Assembly: GCA_016342755.1 (NCBI GenBank)
Contig: JAEINS010000023.1
Location: 1-64,000 of the forward strand
Length of the DNA stretch: 64,000 nucleotides
Source of the DNA: Melioribacteraceae bacterium
GTDB lineage: Bacteria > Bacteroidota > Ignavibacteria > Ignavibacteriales > Melioribacteraceae
Direction of reading: 5' to 3'
The position numbers were made by a program, and so were the translations under genes. Below are positions 60,097 through 64,000 of the stretch, piece after piece; positions within the stretch are counted from its first letter, which is position 1; every line of letters begins with the position of its first letter. The notes under the pieces are model-generated. The model did not search any database and was not told the DNA's origin. It worked only from the letters and a program-made list of their open reading frames with translations.

Positions 60097-61734
60097 TTAA
60101 ATTCCAGCTTTAATCTTATTTGGCCAGTTTCTTCCGTCAAGCGGATAAACATTATTATTCTTGGCCCATTCTTCCCACAGCGATTCTAGTTCTTTTGCTA
60201 TTTCGGGATGTTTCTTAATTACATTTTTGGTTTCGGTTCTATCAACAGATAAATCATATAATTCCCAATCAGATGTGTATGGTTGTTTCTTCTTACCAAG
60301 TGAAACCAATTTCCATTGTCCATTCCTAACAGCTCTATTAACATTATGTTCAAAAAATAATGGCCCTCTTTCAAATACTTTGTTTTCAAAGTTTGATGAT
60401 AGATTCACTCCTGACAATTCATGGATCACCCTTCCATTCACTTCAAAGGGATATTGAGATTTAGTGATGTCTAAAATGGTCGGCATAATATCTATTACGT
60501 GACCAATTTGTTTTACAACTTTATTGTTTTCTTTAATCTTATTTGGCCAATGAACTATTAATGGAGTTGCAATTCCTCCTTCGTGAGTGTACGATTTATA
60601 TTTTCGAAAAGGCACATTACTGTATGAGGCCCAGTTTTTCCTGTAACTCTGCCGAGGATTTTCCTGTCCAAGCATCGCAAGCTGTTCTAATGTAAGTTCG
60701 GGACCTTCAACTTCCGCATTACCGCCATTATCTGTTAAAAAGAAGATTAATGTGTTTTCCAGCTCACCATTTTTTTCTAATGTTTCTATTACTTTCCCAA
60801 CTCCTTGATCCATACAGTCGATCTGAGCTGCATATACTGCCATGCGGGCATCCCAGATTTTCTTTTCATCATCGGTTAAGGATTCCCATTCAGCTATTTG
60901 CGGATCTTTTTTTGAGAGTGGATAAGATTTATCTATTAAGCCATATTTAAGCATAAATTGATATTTTTTTTCACGAAGTTTATCCCACCCTTCCATAAAT
61001 TTTCCGCGATACTTTGCTATATCTTCTTCCAAGGCATGCAATGGACGATGAGGTGCGTAATATGATAAATAAAAGAAAAACGGGTTTTCTTTATGGCTTT
61101 GAAAATGTTCATTCAAATATTTTACTGTAGAATCGGTAACGTTAGTGGTCAGATAAAAATCATCCTCAGGTTCTATTATTGTATTTCCACTTACAAGACT
61201 TCCCGGGACGTAATAGCCGCCGCCACCTTTCAAATGACCGAAGTATTTATCAAATCCACGCTGAAGCGGCCAGTTGTGTTTCGGTCCTTCTTCAGTCATA
61301 TATTTATCTTTAGTAAGATGCCACTTCCCAGCTGCATAGGTCGAATAACCATTTTGTTTTAGTACTTCAGCAATCGTAACACAATTTTTATTCAGATCTC
61401 CTGTATATCCGGGTTGCCCCAAATCGGCAACTGTCATCCAGCCCATGCCAGTCTTATGCTGATATAATCCAGTTAATAAAGAAGCCCGTGTAGGACAGCA
61501 TCTGCCAGTATTATAAAACTGATTATAAACAATTCCGTTTTGTGCAAGTCGATCTATGTTTGGGGTTTCAATTTCTGATCCCATAAAGCCAAGATCAGAA
61601 TAACCCATGTCGTCAACCAGGATCAAAACTATATTTGGATTTTCAACTAGTCTTTCATCCTTGTTATTACAACCGTTCAATAGAAAAACTGATACGCTGA
61701 AAACAGAAAATAAAATGTTGAATATTGATTTCAT
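60097..61734 (-). CDS. arylsulfatase-type lipoprotein (CCPTR type)
   Basis: 545 residues; lipobox LLNGC ends at Cys22. ILVDDMGYSDLGFMG holds the Asp pair; CCPTRASLLTGLYQHKTG starts at about Cys79; AAGKWHLTKD and FLTDNGG follow. Paralogue of 48562 in block A. Its ATG shares one base with the stop of the 61734-63134 gene (TAATG), so those two are co-translated. Confidence 0.9.
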   Translation of the reverse strand: MKSIFNILFSVFSVSVFLLNGCNNKDERLVENPNIVLILVDDMGYSDLGFMGSEIETPNIDRLAQNGIVYNQFYNTGRCCPTRASLLTGLYQHKTGMGWMTVADLGQPGYTGDLNKNCVTIAEVLKQNGYSTYAAGKWHLTKDKYMTEEGPKHNWPLQRGFDKYFGHLKGGGGYYVPGSLVSGNTIIEPEDDFYLTTNVTDSTVKYLNEHFQSHKENPFFFYLSYYAPHRPLHALEEDIAKYRGKFMEGWDKLREKKYQFMLKYGLIDKSYPLSKKDPQIAEWESLTDDEKKIWDARMAVYAAQIDCMDQGVGKVIETLEKNGELENTLIFFLTDNGGNAEVEGPELTLEQLAMLGQENPRQSYRKNWASYSNVPFRKYKSYTHEGGIATPLIVHWPNKIKENNKVVKQIGHVIDIMPTILDITKSQYPFEVNGRVIHELSGVNLSSNFENKVFERGPLFFEHNVNRAVRNGQWKLVSLGKKKQPYTSDWELYDLSVDRTETKNVIKKHPEIAKELESLWEEWAKNNNVYPLDGRNWPNKIKAGI

Positions 61735-63134
61735 TATTTTCTCACGCTTGCTAGAAGTTTGGAATGTTTTTTCACAATCTCTTTATATTCCGGAAGTTCT
61801 GCAACATTAGTATTTTCATCGGGATCATTTTTATGATCGTAGAGCATGCGGTCATAAATTTCACCGGAATCATTAACAAACTCCGTATATAAATATTTTT
61901 CTGTTTTTACAGATTCTCCATCATGAAATCTGCTGTATACAGCATCTTTCCAGTTTTCAGCATTTCCATTTAAAAGTGGCGATAGATCATCACCTTGTAA
62001 ATGTTCAGGTAAACTAAGTCCAGTCAAACTGCACAAGGTTGGATAAACATCAATAAACTCAGTTAGTTCGGAGATTCTAATATTATTTTTTAATCCAGGA
62101 ACTTTAATAAGCATTGGAGATTTTAACGATGTATCATAGTTGCTATGTTTACACCAAAGAGAATGTTCTCCTAATTGCCAGCCATGATCCCCGACAAAAA
62201 CTATCACTGTATTTTTATCGAGTTCAAGATCTACAAGTGCCTCCATTACCTTTCCTATTTGGGCATCGATATAACTTGTACATGCATAGTAACCATGGAT
62301 AAGTTCTTTGGCTTTTTCATCACTAACAGGACCCTCATTGGGAATATCGGTATATGCTCTTAGCTCACCCCATGTATGCATCGATGCTTCGGGAGCATCT
62401 TTAGGAATAAATGGATTATCTGCTAATTTTATATCTTCCCGATTATATAAATCCCAATATTTTTTTGGCGCATTAAATGGCAAATGAGGTTTTCTAAGTC
62501 CATAGGCAATAAAAAACTTTTCGCCAGTTTCCTTAAACTTTTTTAGATCTTTTATTGTTTTATCAGTTACAATTCCATCCCAATAAGCATTATCATCTAC
62601 ATCAGCATTTTCTGTAGAAGCAGCAAGATATTTGTTATCAGTTTTATTGTTCTGTATTGCTTCACTAATATTTTTGGCTGACTGATAGTCTCTCCAACGT
62701 CCATCCGGCTGGTGCGGATCTTCACTCCAGGAATCTTTACTATCAGTTAAATGATGAAATATTTTACCATTAGATAAAGTGGTGTATCCATTTTCTTTAA
62801 AATAAGCTGGAAGTGATGGAATTTCAGGAGCATCTTTCTCAAGCCAAGTAAAATAGTTTACAAATCTATTACGTTCCGGTCTTAGACCGCTTAATATGCT
62901 TGCCCTAGAAGCACCGCATACTGGAACCTGACAATACGCATTTTCAAAAAGATATCCCTCTGAGGCTAGTTTATCAATGTTTGGACTCTTAACTTCATCA
63001 ACACCATAACAATTTAATTCAGGTCTCAAGTCATCAACGATAATAAACAAAACGTTCGCATCGTCCGATTGTGCTAAACTGTTTAAGAATATTCCAGAAA
63101 CAATTAAAACCAGCACCACTTTAATCAAATTCAT
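61734..63134 (-). CDS. iduronate-2-sulfatase-like sulfatase (CGASR type)
   Basis: 466 residues; signal peptide to about SLAQ (22). FIIVDDLRPELNCYGV has the Asp pair; CGASRASILSGLRP starts at Cys73 (Ala for Pro); NGKIFHHLTDSK and FVGDHGWQLGEHS follow. More distant than 44908, 52231 and 54758 within this type, with a longer insert near residue 140. Intact. No tag or lipobox. Confidence 0.9.
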   Translation of the reverse strand: MNLIKVVLVLIVSGIFLNSLAQSDDANVLFIIVDDLRPELNCYGVDEVKSPNIDKLASEGYLFENAYCQVPVCGASRASILSGLRPERNRFVNYFTWLEKDAPEIPSLPAYFKENGYTTLSNGKIFHHLTDSKDSWSEDPHQPDGRWRDYQSAKNISEAIQNNKTDNKYLAASTENADVDDNAYWDGIVTDKTIKDLKKFKETGEKFFIAYGLRKPHLPFNAPKKYWDLYNREDIKLADNPFIPKDAPEASMHTWGELRAYTDIPNEGPVSDEKAKELIHGYYACTSYIDAQIGKVMEALVDLELDKNTVIVFVGDHGWQLGEHSLWCKHSNYDTSLKSPMLIKVPGLKNNIRISELTEFIDVYPTLCSLTGLSLPEHLQGDDLSPLLNGNAENWKDAVYSRFHDGESVKTEKYLYTEFVNDSGEIYDRMLYDHKNDPDENTNVAELPEYKEIVKKHSKLLASVRK

Positions 63135-63266
63135 TTTTCTTTCCTTCTTGAAGACATGATTAAGGTAAATATTATCATCAGGAATAAAACAATAACATCA
63201 AATAATATTATTTCAGTTTCTAACATCGCAACTACCTAATAAAAAGTTATTAAGTGATTCTTAAAA

Positions 63267-64000
63267 TTATAGTTCAAATTTCCCGGGTAAATTTTCTAAA
63301 TACTTTTTAAGCTCAGTTTGCATCTCCTTCAGCTTGGCTTGGTATTTTTTTTCTTTGGCAAGATTTTTAAGTTCACCAGGATCTTCGGTAATGTTATATA
63401 ATTGATCCGCTTCGTAATAGGCAGGATATTTGCCCGTAGATTCTTTTTCTGCATCACCGCCTCCAGGTAAAATTTCAAGATGGCTAAAGGGTTTGGTTGG
63501 ATCTTCATTTACGATATTTACTTTTCTGAAACGTCTTGCGTCATTGTATTCATCAAGAACTTTCTGTCTTTCCTCTACTGTCCAATTCATTGCATATTCA
63601 GGATAACGCACCGCCAAGTATTTATAATCCCCCTTTCTTACTCCGCGCGCAAAACCAAGTTCAAAATAAAGTGATTCATGAATTTCACTATTTGATCCTT
63701 CAAGACTTGGCAAAAAACTTCTTCCATCAAAATAATTTTGATCATATTTATAATTGGCTATGTCAAGAATAGTTGGTGCAAAATCTATATTGGAAACGAG
63801 AGTATTATTAATATTACCACATTGGAAGCCGCCTTTTTTCCAAACTAAACTTGGATCGTAAACTCCGCCTTGATAAAGTGTTCCTTTCGCATTCTGACCG
63901 TGATCGCTAAAGAAAAATATTATTGTATTATCAAGTTCACCCATCTCTTCTAATTTGGTATAAAGTGCATGCAGTGCATCATCGATCCATAGTATATTCT
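63267..64000 (-). CDS. sulfatase, C-terminal part (cut by window edge)
   Basis: The frame remains open to the window end and reads ILWIDDALHALYTKLEEMGELDNTIIFFFSDHG before the rest, so it is the last about 245 residues of a sulfatase whose formylglycine motif lies outside. FFSDHGQN with the following GVYDP and FAPTILDIANY fits an arylsulfatase-type enzyme. It ends about 130 bases before the start of the 63134 gene. Count it as the 17th sulfatase. Confidence 0.88.
   Translation of the reverse strand, partial: NILWIDDALHALYTKLEEMGELDNTIIFFFSDHGQNAKGTLYQGGVYDPSLVWKKGGFQCGNINNTLVSNIDFAPTILDIANYKYDQNYFDGRSFLPSLEGSNSEIHESLYFELGFARGVRKGDYKYLAVRYPEYAMNWTVEERQKVLDEYNDARRFRKVNIVNEDPTKPFSHLEILPGGGDAEKESTGKYPAYYEADQLYNITEDPGELKNLAKEKKYQAKLKEMQTELKKYLENLPGKFEL

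Noticed and set aside
16537-64000. Canonical SusC/SusD polysaccharide-utilisation locus
   Set aside because: No TonB-dependent receptor or SusD-like lipoprotein is found in any frame of the window.

Overview
The window has two very different halves. Positions 1 to about 16,030 look like part of a large, lytic-type phage genome (or a closely related mobile replicon). It holds about 30 short, tightly packed genes, all on the minus strand, most with strong AGGAG-type ribosome binding sites and 1-8 base overlaps. Most are unknown; the recognisable ones act on nucleic acid. No capsid, tail, integrase or replication genes fall in the window, so 'phage' is an inference from gene style and content. 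Positions about 16,285 to 64,000 are bacterial: a cluster of secreted polysaccharide-degrading enzymes, almost all on the minus strand, with signal peptides, lipoprotein signals and C-terminal 'YPNPFNP' (FlgD-like/Por) sorting domains. That tag style fits a non-Bacteroidetes member of the FCB group (for example Ignavibacteria, Calditrichota, Latescibacterota, Marinimicrobia or KSB1-like); the exact phylum cannot be read from this sequence.

Phage-like half: RtcB RNA ligase (102-1292) is translationally coupled to a tRNAHis guanylyltransferase/Thg1-like 3'-5' polymerase (1292-2059). A metallophosphoesterase, a Pol-beta-fold nucleotidyltransferase (3792-4793) and a CCA-adding/poly(A) polymerase-type enzyme with an HD domain (8222-9529) follow on the same strand, and an RNase H lies at 14,794-15,210. 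RtcB, Thg1-like and CCA-type enzymes together could repair tRNA at an internal break, the 5' end and the 3' end, which suggests a counter to host tRNA-cleaving defences. Between 12.1 and 15.5 kb lie non-coding or frame-broken stretches with unusual short repeats, hairpins and a GC-rich palindromic element.

Junction (16,030-16,536): phage-like genes stop, two hairpins lie between 8-base direct repeats, and a decayed esterase fragment leads into the sulfatase cluster. This is a real prophage/host boundary, a host segment carried by a phage, or an assembly chimera; the sequence alone does not decide.

Sulfatase half: 17 sulfatase genes or domains (one cut by the window edge) are interleaved with GH78 (rhamnosidase-like), a GH95-sulfatase fusion, GH10 (xylanase-like), GH12-like, GH9-like, five carboxylesterase-type hydrolases and a DUF4380-like lipoprotein. 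Together they could desulfate, deacylate and depolymerise a sulfated heteropolysaccharide containing rhamnose, fucose and/or galactose and xylose, such as an algal cell-wall or exudate polymer. No SusC/SusD pair and no formylglycine-generating enzyme is in the window. The part from 16.5 to 38.2 kb is visibly richer in G+C and is a mosaic, with duplicated sorting-tag cassettes, duplicated signal-peptide segments and several decayed gene tails. The part from 38.5 to 64 kb is more AT-rich and contains two related gene blocks. The only plus-strand gene of this half (42,580-43,806) encodes a membrane-anchored winged-helix regulator; a phased repeat array at 41,865-41,902 in the adjacent 840-base intergenic region is its best candidate operator.
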